DNA from: an uncultured Desulfuromonadales bacterium
GTDB taxonomy: Bacteria; Desulfobacterota; Desulfuromonadia; Desulfuromonadales; Geopsychrobacteraceae
DNA length: 52,775 bases
Direction: 5' to 3'
NCBI GenBank assembly: GCA_945787335.1
Contig: CALZHR010000020.1
Location: 1 to 52,775 of the forward strand
Shown: piece after piece, positions 1-13,248 of the stretch
How positions within the stretch are numbered: the first letter of the stretch is position 1
Layout of the letters: each line of letters opens with the position of its first letter
Notes under the pieces: generated by a model
Database searches by the model: none
What the model saw: only the letters and a program-made list of their open reading frames with translations
What the model was told of the DNA's origin: nothing
Made by a program: the position numbers and the translations under genes

Positions 1-596
1 ACGTTGGCGTCGCAGCGGAAGGAGCCTTCCTCCATATTACCATCGCAGACCCCGAGGTAGACAACGATCTGGTGCAGCTGCTTGAGATAGGCGATCGCCT
101 CGTCGGCGCTGCGCATGTCCGGCTCGGAGACCACCTCGAGCAGCGGGGTGCAGGCGCGGTTGAGGTCGACCGACGAGCTGTCGCCGTCGGAATGCAGCAG
201 CTTGCCGGCGTCCTCCTCCATGTGGATGCGGGTGATACCGATCTGCTTCTTGCCGAGCTCCTCGGTTTCGATCTCCAGCCAGCCGTGCTCGCAGATCGGC
301 AGCTCGAACTGGGAGATCTGGTAACCCTTCGGCAGGTCGGGATAAAAGTAGTTTTTCCGCGCGAAGATCGACCGTGGCGTTATCTGGCAGTTGGTCGCCA
401 GGCCGGTCTTGATGGCGTTTTCGACCACCTGCTTATTCAGCACCGGCAAGGCGCCCGGCAACCCCAGGCAGACCGGGCAGGTCTGGCTGTTCGGCTGCTG
501 GCCAAAGGCGGTCGAGCAGCCGCAGAAGATCTTGGTCTTGGTGGTCAGCTGGACATGCACCTCCAGCCCGATCACGACTTCGTATCTGGAATCCAT
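1..596 (-). CDS. gatB: Asp/Glu-tRNA amidotransferase subunit B, C-terminus cut by window edge
   Basis: The minus strand reads an open frame from ATG at 594-596 to the window edge, about 198 residues. It begins [17 protein letters not shown], a typical GatB start. A CxC...CxxC set (FCGCS, TCPVC) matches the zinc-binding cysteines of the GatB cradle domain, and [16 protein letters not shown] and [12 protein letters not shown] are strongly conserved GatB segments. GatB binds and phosphorylates Asp or Glu on mischarged tRNA, and GatA supplies ammonia through a channel. It is the last gene of a gatC-gatA-gatB run, separated from gatA by an inverted repeat pair. The tRNA-binding helical and YqeY-like parts lie outside the window. 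Confidence 0.97.
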   Translation of the reverse strand, partial: MDSRYEVVIGLEVHVQLTTKTKIFCGCSTAFGQQPNSQTCPVCLGLPGALPVLNKQVVENAIKTGLATNCQITPRSIFARKNYFYPDLPKGYQISQFELPICEHGWLEIETEELGKKQIGITRIHMEEDAGKLLHSDGDSSSVDLNRACTPLLEVVSEPDMRSADEAIAYLKQLHQIVVYLGVCDGNMEEGSFRCDAN

Positions 597-609
597 TTCT
601 TTACCTATC

Positions 610-681
610 GTAGGGGCGCCCCGCTGGGGCGCCCGGTTTCGACATTGTTGGTCCGCGGGCGCCCCAGCGGGGCGTCCCTAC
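610..681. repeat. Inverted pair of REP elements (BIME-like) between gatA and gatB
   Basis: Two 25-base arms, 610-634 and 657-681, are reverse complements at 24 of 25 positions. Each arm is itself a hairpin (GGGCGCCCC, AGC, GGGGCGTCC on the right arm). Each begins with GTAG when read outward to inward, the tetranucleotide typical of REP elements handled by RAYT transposases. The right arm ends four bases before the gatA stop codon. A related single copy lies at 47819-47843. It may act as a processing, stability or termination structure between gatA and gatB; that role is inferred. Confidence 0.8.
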
Positions 682-685
682 AATT

Positions 686-2143
686 TTACAACGGCGCCAG
701 CTTGCCGCCGAAATCGGTTGCATTCTCGAACGCCCAGGCCGCCTGCAGAATCTCTGCTTCGGCGAACGCCTTGCCGAGCAGCTGCAGTCCGATCGGCAGC
801 CCCTCGCTGCTGACCCCGCAGGGCAGGCTGAGGGCGCAGGTGCCGGCCAGGTTGACCGGGATGGTGAAGATGTCCGACAGATACATCTGCAGCGGGTCAT
901 TCACCTTCTCGCCGATCCTGAAGGCCGGGGTCGGCGCCACCGGGGTGAGCATGAAATCGACCTGCTCGAAAGCGGCGAGGAAGTCCTGGCGGATCAGGGT
1001 CCGCACCTTCTGCGCCTTCAGGTAGTAGGCGTCGTAGTAGCCGCTGGAGAGGGCATAAGTGCCGAGCATGATGCGCCGCTTGACCTCGTCGCCGAAGCCA
1101 GCGGCGCGGGTTCTCTGGTACATGCCGATCAGCCCTTCGCCGTTGTCGACGCGGACGCCGTAGCGCACCCCGTCGTAGCGGGCCAGGTTGCTCGAGGCCT
1201 CGGCGGTGGCGATCAGGTAGTAGCAGGCCACGGCGTAATCGGTGTGCGGCAGGTTGACCTCGACGATCTCGGCGCCGAGCTGTTTATAGGTTTCGATCGC
1301 CGCCTCGACCGCCGCCTGAACGTCGGCATCGAGGCCGTCGATGAAGTACTCCTGCGGCAGACCGATCTTCTTCCCCTTGACGCCCTCCTTGAGGGTCGCC
1401 AGGTAATCGGGCACCGGGACGTCGACCGAGGTCGAATCGGCCGGATCGTAACCGGCCACCGCGCCGAGCAGGGTGGCGCAATCTTCAACATTGCGCGCCA
1501 GCGGGCCGACCTGGTCGAGGGAGGAGGCGTAGGCGACCACCCCGTAGCGGGAAACCCGGCCGTAGGTCGGCTTGAGGCCGACCACCCCGCAGTGCGAGGC
1601 CGGCTGGCGGATCGAGCCGCCGGTGTCGGTCCCCAGGGTCGCCAGCACCTGCCCGGCAGCGACCGAGGCGGCGCTACCACCGGAGGAGCCGCCCGGCACC
1701 CGCGACAGGTCCCAGGGGTTCTTGACGCTGCCGGCCGCCGAGTTCTCGTTGGAGGAGCCCATGGCGAACTCGTCCATGTTCAGCTTGCCGATGATCACCG
1801 CCCCCTGCTCGCGCAGCCTGGCAACCGCCGTGGCGTCGTAGGGGGAAACATAGTTGTCGAGAATCTTCGATGCGCAGGTGGTGCGCACCTCCCGGGTGTT
1901 GAAGATATCCTTGACCGCCAGCGGAATACCGGTCAGCGGCGCGGCGTTGCCGGCGGCGATGCGCTGATCAGCTTCGTCCGCAGCGGTCAAAGCCTCCTGC
2001 TCACAGACAGTGATAAACGCGTTGATCTTGCCGTCGGTCGCCTTGACCCGTTCCAGAAAGGCCCGGGTCAGCTCGACCGAGGTGGTTTCTCCGGCAGCCA
2101 GTTGCGCGCGCAGTTGACTAATCGTCAGACTATTCAAATCCAT
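686..2143 (-). CDS. gatA: Asp/Glu-tRNA amidotransferase subunit A
   Basis: 485 residues, the usual GatA length. It is the amidase-signature subunit that hydrolyses glutamine to release ammonia for conversion of Glu-tRNA(Gln) and/or Asp-tRNA(Asn). The Ser-cisSer-Lys catalytic triad is visible: Lys78 in GIPLAVKD, Ser153 in the PGGSSGGSA segment, and Ser177 in [11 protein letters not shown]. The start is ATG at 2143 with GGAG seven bases upstream. It lies 177 bases after gatC, an unusually long internal gap, and 89 bases before gatB with a REP pair between them. The TAA stop is at 686-688. Confidence 0.98.
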   Translation of the reverse strand: MDLNSLTISQLRAQLAAGETTSVELTRAFLERVKATDGKINAFITVCEQEALTAADEADQRIAAGNAAPLTGIPLAVKDIFNTREVRTTCASKILDNYVSPYDATAVARLREQGAVIIGKLNMDEFAMGSSNENSAAGSVKNPWDLSRVPGGSSGGSAASVAAGQVLATLGTDTGGSIRQPASHCGVVGLKPTYGRVSRYGVVAYASSLDQVGPLARNVEDCATLLGAVAGYDPADSTSVDVPVPDYLATLKEGVKGKKIGLPQEYFIDGLDADVQAAVEAAIETYKQLGAEIVEVNLPHTDYAVACYYLIATAEASSNLARYDGVRYGVRVDNGEGLIGMYQRTRAAGFGDEVKRRIMLGTYALSSGYYDAYYLKAQKVRTLIRQDFLAAFEQVDFMLTPVAPTPAFRIGEKVNDPLQMYLSDIFTIPVNLAGTCALSLPCGVSSEGLPIGLQLLGKAFAEAEILQAAWAFENATDFGGKLAPL

Positions 2144-2320
2144 ATTTTCTCCAAAATCGCTGAGCGATTTTCAAACCAGATCTACTATTCAGAGCGGTTG
2201 AGAAGGGTTCAGATGCAAGGCTTGCGCTGGTTTAGACCCGCAGGTCCAGCAGCGCCAGGTCGAGGATGCAAATCCAAGCATAACGCCGCAGATGAGTCCT
2301 TATCGACCGCCCCTCCCACC
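2144..2320. other. gatC-gatA gap with small hairpin and repeat-like sequence
   Basis: This 177-base gap interrupts an otherwise compact gene set. At 2153-2171 a perfect 8-bp inverted repeat (AAAATCGC, 3-base loop, GCGATTTT) sits directly upstream of the gatA ribosome-binding site on the minus strand. The rest, roughly 2180-2320, has no credible start or ribosome-binding site. Its ATCTGCGGCGTT and GCCTTGCATCTG segments (minus strand) resemble dispersed intergenic repeats I recall from related genomes. That is from memory and was not checked. Confidence 0.4.
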
Positions 2321-2608
2321 CTATTCGATAACTTTGGGCACTTTAAAACAAGATCCATCTTTGTCAGGGGCATTCTGCTGTGCCCGAGCGATGCCGATCG
2401 ACGGTTTGACGAGATCCTCGCGGAAGGCGTTCTCCATCGGCACGGCATGAGCGGTCGGGGTGATCCCCTCAGTGTCCAGCTCGTTGAGCTTTTCGACATA
2501 ATCGAGGATCGCATCCATCTGGCCGGTCAGCGCATCCAACTCGGCCGGTTGCAGCGCCAGCCGGGCCAGTCGGGCCACATGCTCCACGTCCTCGCGATTG
2601 ATTTTCAT
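2321..2608 (-). CDS. gatC: Asp/Glu-tRNA amidotransferase subunit C
   Basis: 95 residues, the usual GatC length. GatC is the small helical belt that stabilises the GatA-GatB complex. The N-terminus MKINREDVEHVARLARL and the MDAILDYVEKLNELDTEGI segment are hallmark GatC helices, and the linker TPTAHAVPMENAFREDLVKP follows. The start at 2608 has a strong GGAGG ribosome-binding site. It is first of the gatCAB run. The tRNA-Asn gene at 27.5 kb is one potential beneficiary if the enzyme also makes Asn-tRNA; this cannot be settled without knowing whether an asparaginyl-tRNA synthetase is present. Confidence 0.97.
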   Translation of the reverse strand: MKINREDVEHVARLARLALQPAELDALTGQMDAILDYVEKLNELDTEGITPTAHAVPMENAFREDLVKPSIGIARAQQNAPDKDGSCFKVPKVIE

Positions 2609-2744
2609 TCTTCTTCCTCCGCTAGATTATTTGTAAACATTTATAGTTAGCATTCCATCCGCCGGCTGACAAGCAAAAAGCTTGTCTTTTCGCCGCACTT
2701 GCTTTTTCCTGAGGGGTCTCCCGAGCCGCTCGGAAAGGCCTTTT

Positions 2745-5700
2745 TCAGCGCCCCGAGCACAGAGCTTCGAGGATCTCCTCGATCTCATCGGTGGCGTACT
2801 CTTCGGCCACCAGGGCCTGCCGGTAGGCTTCGAGAATCTGCTGCCGCTGTCGCGAATCATCCCGCAAGGCGGCGATATCCAGGGCCTGCTGAACCAACGA
2901 TTCGTGGGTTCCGTCGAGGCGCAGCCCGGCCATCAGCAGCTGCTCCGCAGCGTCGTACTGTCGCCGTGCCTGCAGCAAGCGGGCAAGCTGGGCGAGCTGC
3001 TCAAGGCGGGTTTCGGTCAGCAGGCTCTGCCGATAACCGAGCTCTCCCGGCAAATCGAAGCCGGACAGATAATCGCCGCTCCAGAGCTGCTCGGCCTGCC
3101 AGAGGGCCAGCTCCGCCTGCCAGGGATTCTGCCGCTGCAGCTGTCGGCGCGCCAGCTCGATGCTCTGACTGAAGTCCTGGGCGTCGATCTGCACGTAGCG
3201 CAACAGCAGCATCCCTTTCTCCAGATACAGGTAGTCGCGGCTGCCCTTTTCGCCGAGCGACTTATCCAACGCCTTGCGCAAGCGGGACAGGGCGGTGTCA
3301 AAACTGGCGCGGGCTTTACCGGTCGGACTTTCCGGCCAGAGCTGGCTCATCAACAGGTCGAGGCTGAGGCTGTGCCCGGGAGCGTTCAGCAGCATCGCCA
3401 GCATCTGCCGCGAGGCCTGGCCGACTTCGCAGAGGTCGAGCACCGGCTCGCCCTGCCGCCAGAGACTGAAACCGCCCAGGGTTCGCACCTGCAGCAGGGG
3501 GATCAGCTCTCCGCTCTCGCTCAGCCCAGCTTCCAGCCAGTTCCTCGCCAGCTGCTGCACCAACGGCTGATGGCGTGACTCGCCAGCCAGCAGGGGGAGC
3601 AGCTCGGTCAGCAGATCCGGGGTCAGGACCAGGAAGAATGCGACCCGCTGGCGAGCGAGAAGCTCGAGCAATTGCTGCAGCTGCTGCCGCGCGCCGGCGG
3701 TATCTCCCTGGCGCAACAAAACCAGGCCCAGCCAGGCATGCAGCCCGCCCCGCTGGCGTTCTTCTCCCAGCTCGAAGGAGCTCTGCAGAGCCTTCTGCAG
3801 ACAATCTTCAGCCTGCTGATAATCTTCCAGCAGGGCGTAACTGGCGCCGGCCAGCAGCGCATTGTTCAAGCCGAACAAATCCCCCCCGACCTGCTGACGC
3901 AGTTCAAGGCCAGCAGCGATATCCTTGCGGGCGGCCTGAAGTTGCTTCTGTCGCGCAGCCAGCAGACCGCGCAACTGAATGAAGCGGCTTTTCAGGTGGG
4001 GCTGAAAGGCCGCCAGACCTTCGGTCAACCCCAGCTCCAGCTGCTCCCTGGCCTGAGCGTAATTTCCGCGGGCCAGCAGCAGGAGGCTCGAATAGTAGCT
4101 GAGCAGCGGCCCGAAAGCATTCCCCTTGAGCTGCGTCCCACACCAACCCTGCGTAAGCTGCCGGAGCTGGCGTTGGAACGCTGCCGGCTCTCCGCAGCTG
4201 AACAGCAGTTCCGCGGCCACCGCCTGCAGATTGCAGACGGCCGGCGAATCTTCGGACAGCTGACCGGCCAGGGCAAAGCCCTGCTCCAAAGCCGCGCGGG
4301 CAACGCGCAGCCGCCCCTGGTTGTGAGCCACCAGGCTGCGCAGTAAATGGGCTCTGAGCTGCAGCTCCGCCGAATCTTTGGTCAGAACCTCTTCCAGTAG
4401 CTCGGTCGATATCTGACTGGCCCGCTCCAGCTGGCTGCAGTAGAAGAGCTCAGCATAGCCGAGGGTCAAACGAGCCCGAACACGATCGAGTGGCGCCAGA
4501 TGCTCTGCAAGCCTCTCGTGGAGTTCCCGGTAGCGGGGCAACCGCTGGCGTCCCAGTTCCAGGTGCCCATCGTAGAGCAGGTAGTGAAGCAGCTGTTGGC
4601 TCATCGTCAACAGCTCGCCGCGCTGATCCTCCAGATCGACGAAGCGGCTGTGCGCCAGCTCCAGCCAGGCCGCGGCGTCCTGCACGACTCCGCCGGCGCC
4701 CAGATAAAGGGACATCCAGCCACAGTTCGCGGCCGCATCTTCGGGGATCCGACTGAGCAGTTCCTGCAGCTGCGGTTGATACTTTTCCAGCAGCAGCTCC
4801 AGCCCGGCCTGGCTGAGCTGTTGGGAGATGGCCGGGTAGTTGGCCGCCCGCACCAGGCAGTCGAGAGCGGCAAGCTGTTGCCCCTGCTGCTGATACCAGT
4901 CGGCGGCCCGGCTCAGGACCTGTTGGCACTCAGCAGCATCCAGGGACTGCAGCGCCTGCTCACGCAACCAGCCACGCACCTGGGGACGGAAACGGAAGCT
5001 GTCGCGACCGGTGACCGCCGGCAGCAGTGACAGGTCGTGGCGGCGCAGGTAGGCAAAAACCGCTTCGATGTCGGCGATCTCGCTCAGCTTGCGGGCCAGG
5101 GGCAGGGGGATCTCAGCGAGCAGGGCCAACTTGTAGAGGGTGCGCCGCCAGGGGAGGGGAAATTCGCGCGCGAGCTGCTCCACCAGCAACTGTTCGGTCA
5201 GCTCCGCCGGCTCCGGCAGGTCGGCCGCCAGACGCTGCAGCAGCTGCTGGTCGGGCTCGGCGAGCGCCCCATCACCGGACAACACCAGGCCGCTCAGCCA
5301 GCGCAGCTTCTCGGAATTGTCGACAACCTGCTGCTGCAGCTGCTGGCGGTCGCGGCGCTGCAGTTGCTCCGCCTGGCAGAGCCGCAGCATCACCTTGATC
5401 CGCGCCAGCATCTCAACGTTGCTGATCGGCTGGGTGATAAAATCGTAAGCGCCCGCCTCGAGTCCTGCGGCGCGCATCTCGGCAGAGGCCAGATGCGCGG
5501 TGATCAGCACCACCGGCAGGCCTGTATGGCGCGGGTCTGCTTTGAGCTCCCGGCACATCTCCAGGCCGCTCATCTGCGGCATCTGCACGTCGATGAAGGC
5601 GCCGTCCACCTGGTGTTCGGCGGCCAGCGCCAGCCCTTCCTGGCCGCTGCGTGCGGTCAGCACCTTGACCTCGGGGAGGTCGAGTTCGATAATCTGCGCC

Positions 5701-5768
5701 AGCAGCAGCAGGTTGGTCGGGTTGTCATCGACCAGCAACAGGGTGTAGGGTGCCGCCATCTCCATCAT
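2745..5768 (-). CDS. Response regulator: receiver, MalT-like TPR region, SARP/BTAD DNA-binding domain
   Basis: 1007 residues. Residues about 8-125 form a receiver with acidic pair D14-D15, phosphoacceptor D60 and T90, but the conserved Lys of the KP motif is Gln113 (FITQPIS). Residues about 185-300 resemble the winged-helix segment that follows the NTPase in MalT-type LuxR proteins. Residues about 300-740 are a long TPR-like helical array with many LxxA repeats, and no P-loop is present anywhere. Residues about 755-1005 look like an OmpR-type winged helix plus BTAD, as in SARP activators (LQVRTLGGFSLWRQGEPV, LLMSQLWPES). It starts 17 bases after the helicase stop, so it is probably the last gene of the glmU-to-helicase run. 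Signal, sensor kinase and DNA targets are unknown. ATG codons 2 and 4 are alternative starts. Confidence 0.85.
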   Translation of the reverse strand: MMEMAAPYTLLLVDDNPTNLLLLAQIIELDLPEVKVLTARSGQEGLALAAEHQVDGAFIDVQMPQMSGLEMCRELKADPRHTGLPVVLITAHLASAEMRAAGLEAGAYDFITQPISNVEMLARIKVMLRLCQAEQLQRRDRQQLQQQVVDNSEKLRWLSGLVLSGDGALAEPDQQLLQRLAADLPEPAELTEQLLVEQLAREFPLPWRRTLYKLALLAEIPLPLARKLSEIADIEAVFAYLRRHDLSLLPAVTGRDSFRFRPQVRGWLREQALQSLDAAECQQVLSRAADWYQQQGQQLAALDCLVRAANYPAISQQLSQAGLELLLEKYQPQLQELLSRIPEDAAANCGWMSLYLGAGGVVQDAAAWLELAHSRFVDLEDQRGELLTMSQQLLHYLLYDGHLELGRQRLPRYRELHERLAEHLAPLDRVRARLTLGYAELFYCSQLERASQISTELLEEVLTKDSAELQLRAHLLRSLVAHNQGRLRVARAALEQGFALAGQLSEDSPAVCNLQAVAAELLFSCGEPAAFQRQLRQLTQGWCGTQLKGNAFGPLLSYYSSLLLLARGNYAQAREQLELGLTEGLAAFQPHLKSRFIQLRGLLAARQKQLQAARKDIAAGLELRQQVGGDLFGLNNALLAGASYALLEDYQQAEDCLQKALQSSFELGEERQRGGLHAWLGLVLLRQGDTAGARQQLQQLLELLARQRVAFFLVLTPDLLTELLPLLAGESRHQPLVQQLARNWLEAGLSESGELIPLLQVRTLGGFSLWRQGEPVLDLCEVGQASRQMLAMLLNAPGHSLSLDLLMSQLWPESPTGKARASFDTALSRLRKALDKSLGEKGSRDYLYLEKGMLLLRYVQIDAQDFSQSIELARRQLQRQNPWQAELALWQAEQLWSGDYLSGFDLPGELGYRQSLLTETRLEQLAQLARLLQARRQYDAAEQLLMAGLRLDGTHESLVQQALDIAALRDDSRQRQQILEAYRQALVAEEYATDEIEEILEALCSGR

Positions 5769-5785
5769 CCCTTCCTTCTCGCCTT

Positions 5786-8033
<2,248 letters not shown>

Positions 8034-8047
<14 letters not shown>

Positions 8048-9821
8048 CCCCCAGCGATTTACTCATCAGCGCGCGGTTATAGGCCGAGACCATGTCGCGC
8101 CGGGAGATGATGCCGTACAGTTTGCGGTGGGTCTCGCGGTCAACCACCGGCAGCTGCTCGATATTGCGATAGCCGATCTTGCGCATCGCCGTATCCAGGT
8201 CCTCCTCCGGGTGGACGGTGATCACGTCGGTGGTCGCCAGTTCCTTGACCACCACCAGGTCCATCAGGTCCTTCTCGAACACCACCCCCATGAAATCCTG
8301 CACCGAGATGATCCCGCTCAACTCCCCCGCCGCGTTGACCAGTGGGAAATTGGTGTGATGGGTGCGCTCGATGAAGCGGGCGAACTCGCCGAGGGTCATG
8401 CTCTCCGGGACTGTCTCGACCCGCCGCGACATGACCTCGCCGACCGACAAGCTTTTCATGATGTTGCGTTCCTTGCCCGCCTCCAGGTCGATTCCGGCAC
8501 GGGTCAGCTCGACCGTTTCCAGGCTGTCCTTTTTCAGATGCCGGGCGATGCTGGTGCCGATCACGCACGTCAGCATGATCGGGATGATGACCTCGTAGCT
8601 ATCGGTGATTTCGAACAGCAGGAAGATTGCGGTCATCGGCGAATGGGTCGCCGCCGCCAGAAAGGCGCCCATGCCGACCAGCGCGTAAGCCCCGGCCGAG
8701 AGCCCCGCGTCGGGCAGGGCGAACGCGATCAGTTTGCCGAAGGCGCCGCCGGCCACCGCGCCGAGGAACAGGCAGGGAGCGAACAGGCCGCCCGGCATCC
8801 CGGAGCCGAGGGTGATCGAGGTGGCGACCATCTTGACCACCACCAGCACCGCCAGCAGATACCAGGCAAAATGCCCCGAGAGCACCTGGCTCATGAACTC
8901 ATAACCGTTGCCGAACACCTGCGGGAAGACCATGCCGATCAGGCCGACGACCAGGCCGCCGAGCAGCAGCTTGGCGAAGCGGTGTAGCTGGTACGCGTCG
9001 ATCCGGTCCTTGATCCGCACGTGCAGGTCGATGAAACCGGCCGCCAGGCCGCCAATGACCAGGCCGAGCAGCAGGTAGAGGCCGATTTCCCAGAAGCTGC
9101 CCATGAAATAAGGGGGGGCGATCAGCTCCGAGTGGTTGCCGAGCAACGCCCGCGAGACGACCGTCGCCATGCCGCTGGCGATGACGATGGAGGTGAAACT
9201 GGCCAGCTCGAAGGAGGAGAGCAGGACGATCTCGGTGGCGAAGAACACCCCGGCGATCGGCGCGTTAAAGGTCGCCGCCACCCCGGCCGCCGCACCGCAG
9301 GCGACCAGCACCTTGAGCCGGTCGCCGCTCATCTTGAACAGCTGACCGAACTGGCTGCCGATGGCGCCGCCGATCGCCGCGATCGGCCCCTCCTGCCCGG
9401 CACTGCCGCCGGCGCCCAGGGTGATGGCTGAACCGAGTCCACGGGTAAAGATCGGCCGCAGCGGCAGCTTGGCCCCTTTCAGGTTGACCTTGACCAGAAA
9501 GCCGGCAAAACCACCTTTGAGGTCCCTGGCGAAAAATTTCCACAGCGGGATCAGCAACAGGGCCGCAGTGACCGGGAAAAAAATCACCAGCAGACGTTGC
9601 GGTGCCCAGTAGTCGAGTGAGATGTCGAAATGCTTCAGCCCCTGCTCGAATACCAGCCAGTGCACCAGCTCGATGGTCTGACGGAACAGGTAGTTGCCGA
9701 GGCCGCCGAGCACCCCGATGATCACCGCCAGGACGATCAGGAAGGTATTTTCGCTGATCCGAAAACGACTCAGCAGCTGCTGGGAAAGACCCTGCAGCTG
9801 CCGGGAAAAAGGTATGGTCAA
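8034..9821 (-). CDS. ClC-family chloride channel/transporter with CBS domains
   Basis: 595 residues. About residues 25-430 are the multi-helix ClC membrane core. The chloride-filter signatures GSAGQEGP (gating Glu144), GSGMPGGLFAP and the FNAPIAGVFF helix are all present. At the position of the internal proton glutamate of ClC-ec1 (Glu203) the alignment places Ile198, following Glu197. That leaves open whether this is a passive channel or an exchanger. Residues about 455-590 hold two CBS domains (VGEVMSRRVETVPESM, LATTDVITVHPEEDL) that usually bind adenine nucleotides. It begins 22 bases after glmS and its end overlaps the helicase start. Confidence 0.95.
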
Positions 9822-9843
9822 AACGGCTTCTCCGTCTCTGTGA

Positions 9844-11673
<1,830 letters not shown>

Positions 11674-11693
11674 ATTCTTTTATCCCCTCTTGC

Positions 11694-13076
11694 TCAGGAT
11701 TTCTTCGGTTTCTTACGCAGCGCCCAGCCCTCGATGTTTTTCTGCTCCGCGCGTGAGATCGCCAGGGAATCGGCCGGCACGTCTTTGGTGATCGTCGAAC
11801 CGGCGCCGATCAGGCTGTTGCGGCCGATCTTGACCGGGGCAACAAACTGAACATCGCTGCCGATAAAGACGTCATCCTCGATGGTGGTCTGATGCTTTTG
11901 GGCGCCGTCGTAGTTACAGGTGATGGTGCCGCAACCAAAGTTGACGTTGCGGCCGACTTCGGCGTCGCCGATGTAGGTCAGATGGCTTGACTGAGAACCC
12001 TCGCCGAGCAGCGCCTTTTTGGTTTCGACGAAGTTGCCGATCTTGTTGTTGCCGGTCAGCACCGTTCCGGGGCGCAGGTGGGCCATCGGGCCGACCTTGC
12101 AGGTCGGGCCGATCTGCGCCTCCTCGATCGCCGAGCCGGCCTTGAGCTGACAACCGTCGGCGACACTCGAATCGACCACCACCACGCCGGTCTCAACGAT
12201 ACAGCCGGCGCCGATCCGGGTCTTGCCGCGCAATTGCACGTTCGGGTGCAGCACTGTATCGGCACCAACCTGAACGCCGGCATCGACGTAAACGGTGGTC
12301 GGATCGATCATCGACACCCCATCACGCATCAGCGCGCTGTTGAGCCGCCAGCGCATCACCGCCTCGGCTTCAGCCAGCTGGCAGCGGTCGTTGATCCCCA
12401 TCACCTCGCTCGGCTCGTTGACGCAGACTCCGCGCACCCGCTTGCCGGCCGCCGCGGCGGCGGCGACCACGTCGGTCAGGTAATATTCCCCCTGGGCGTT
12501 ATCGGTGTTCAGGTTCTGCAGCGCACTGAAGACGAACTCGGCGGCGAACAGATAGGTGCCGGTGTTGATCTCGCCGATCCGCTTCTGCTGCTCGCTGGCG
12601 TCCTTCTCCTCGACGATCTTCAGCACCTGCTCTCCCTCGCGGATGATCCGCCCGTAGCCGGACGGGTTGGGCATCTCGGCGGTCAGCACGGTCACCGCCG
12701 CCTGCTCGTCGCGGTGAAAGGCCAGCAGACTCTCCAGGGTGTCTCCTTCGAGCAGCGGCACATCGCCGCAAAGCAGCAGCAGGGTGCCGGAAAAGCCGGC
12801 CAGGGATTCGGCGGCGCACATCAGCGCATGGCCGGTGCCGAGCTGTTCGCGCTGTTCGACCCAGTCGATTTCTGAGTCGGCAAAATGCTCCCGAACCCGT
12901 TCCGACTGGTGCCCGATCACCACGCAGAGACGCTCGAAACCGGCCTGCCGAGCTGCCTGCAGCGGGTAGTGCAGCATCGGCTGCCCGCAGATCGGATGCA
13001 GCACTTTCGGCAGTGCCGACTTCATCCGCGTCCCTTTACCGGCGGCCAGAATCACCGCCGCCAAATGCTTATCCAT
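11694..13076 (-). CDS. glmU: Bifunctional GlcNAc-1-P uridyltransferase / GlcN-1-P acetyltransferase
   Basis: 460 residues, full length. The N-terminal pyrophosphorylase domain carries VILAAGKGTRMKSALPKVLH (residues about 9-28). The C-terminal half is a left-handed parallel beta helix of hexapeptide repeats, with acetyltransferase segments HLRPGTVL and NFVETKKALLGEGSQSSHL. It acetylates glucosamine-1-phosphate and then couples it to UTP, giving UDP-GlcNAc. It is the first gene of a minus-strand run (glmU-glmS-ClC-helicase-regulator) with small gaps. A good sigma-70 promoter lies 50-79 bases upstream. Confidence 0.98.
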   Translation of the reverse strand: MDKHLAAVILAAGKGTRMKSALPKVLHPICGQPMLHYPLQAARQAGFERLCVVIGHQSERVREHFADSEIDWVEQREQLGTGHALMCAAESLAGFSGTLLLLCGDVPLLEGDTLESLLAFHRDEQAAVTVLTAEMPNPSGYGRIIREGEQVLKIVEEKDASEQQKRIGEINTGTYLFAAEFVFSALQNLNTDNAQGEYYLTDVVAAAAAAGKRVRGVCVNEPSEVMGINDRCQLAEAEAVMRWRLNSALMRDGVSMIDPTTVYVDAGVQVGADTVLHPNVQLRGKTRIGAGCIVETGVVVVDSSVADGCQLKAGSAIEEAQIGPTCKVGPMAHLRPGTVLTGNNKIGNFVETKKALLGEGSQSSHLTYIGDAEVGRNVNFGCGTITCNYDGAQKHQTTIEDDVFIGSDVQFVAPVKIGRNSLIGAGSTITKDVPADSLAISRAEQKNIEGWALRKKPKKS

Positions 13077-13125
13077 AGAACCCCCTTCACAGGTGCATAT
13101 AATTTAGTAAGTAAAAAAACACTCG

Positions 13126-13155
13126 ATTATCTCGGAACCCGCCCTTGCAAGTCAA
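13126..13155 (-). promoter_or_regulatory. Sigma-70 promoter for glmU run
   Basis: On the minus strand TTGACT (13150-13155) and GATAAT (13126-13131) are separated by 18 bases, each matching 5 of 6 consensus positions. The distance to the glmU ATG allows a leader of about 45 bases. It is divergent from the plus-strand promoter at 13197. Confidence 0.65.
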
Positions 13156-13196
13156 GCTATCTGGCGGGTAACGCGTCAGGAATCCTTTAGAATTTA

Positions 13197-13226
13197 TTTA
13201 CACAACGGCGTGGCTCAAGGTATAGT
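13197..13226 (+). promoter_or_regulatory. Sigma-70 promoter for the 13.2 kb gene
   Basis: TTTACA (13197-13202) and TATAGT (13221-13226), spaced 18 bases, each match 5 of 6 consensus positions. They leave a short leader of about 16 bases carrying GGAGG before the ATG at 13249. Confidence 0.6.
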
Positions 13227-13248
13227 TTACGCTTCTGGAGGCAACCGC

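Noticed and set aside
2668-2686. Hairpin GACAAGC/GCTTGTC followed by TTTT on the plus strand
   Set aside because: No plus-strand gene ends here and on the minus strand no T-run follows; not called a terminator.
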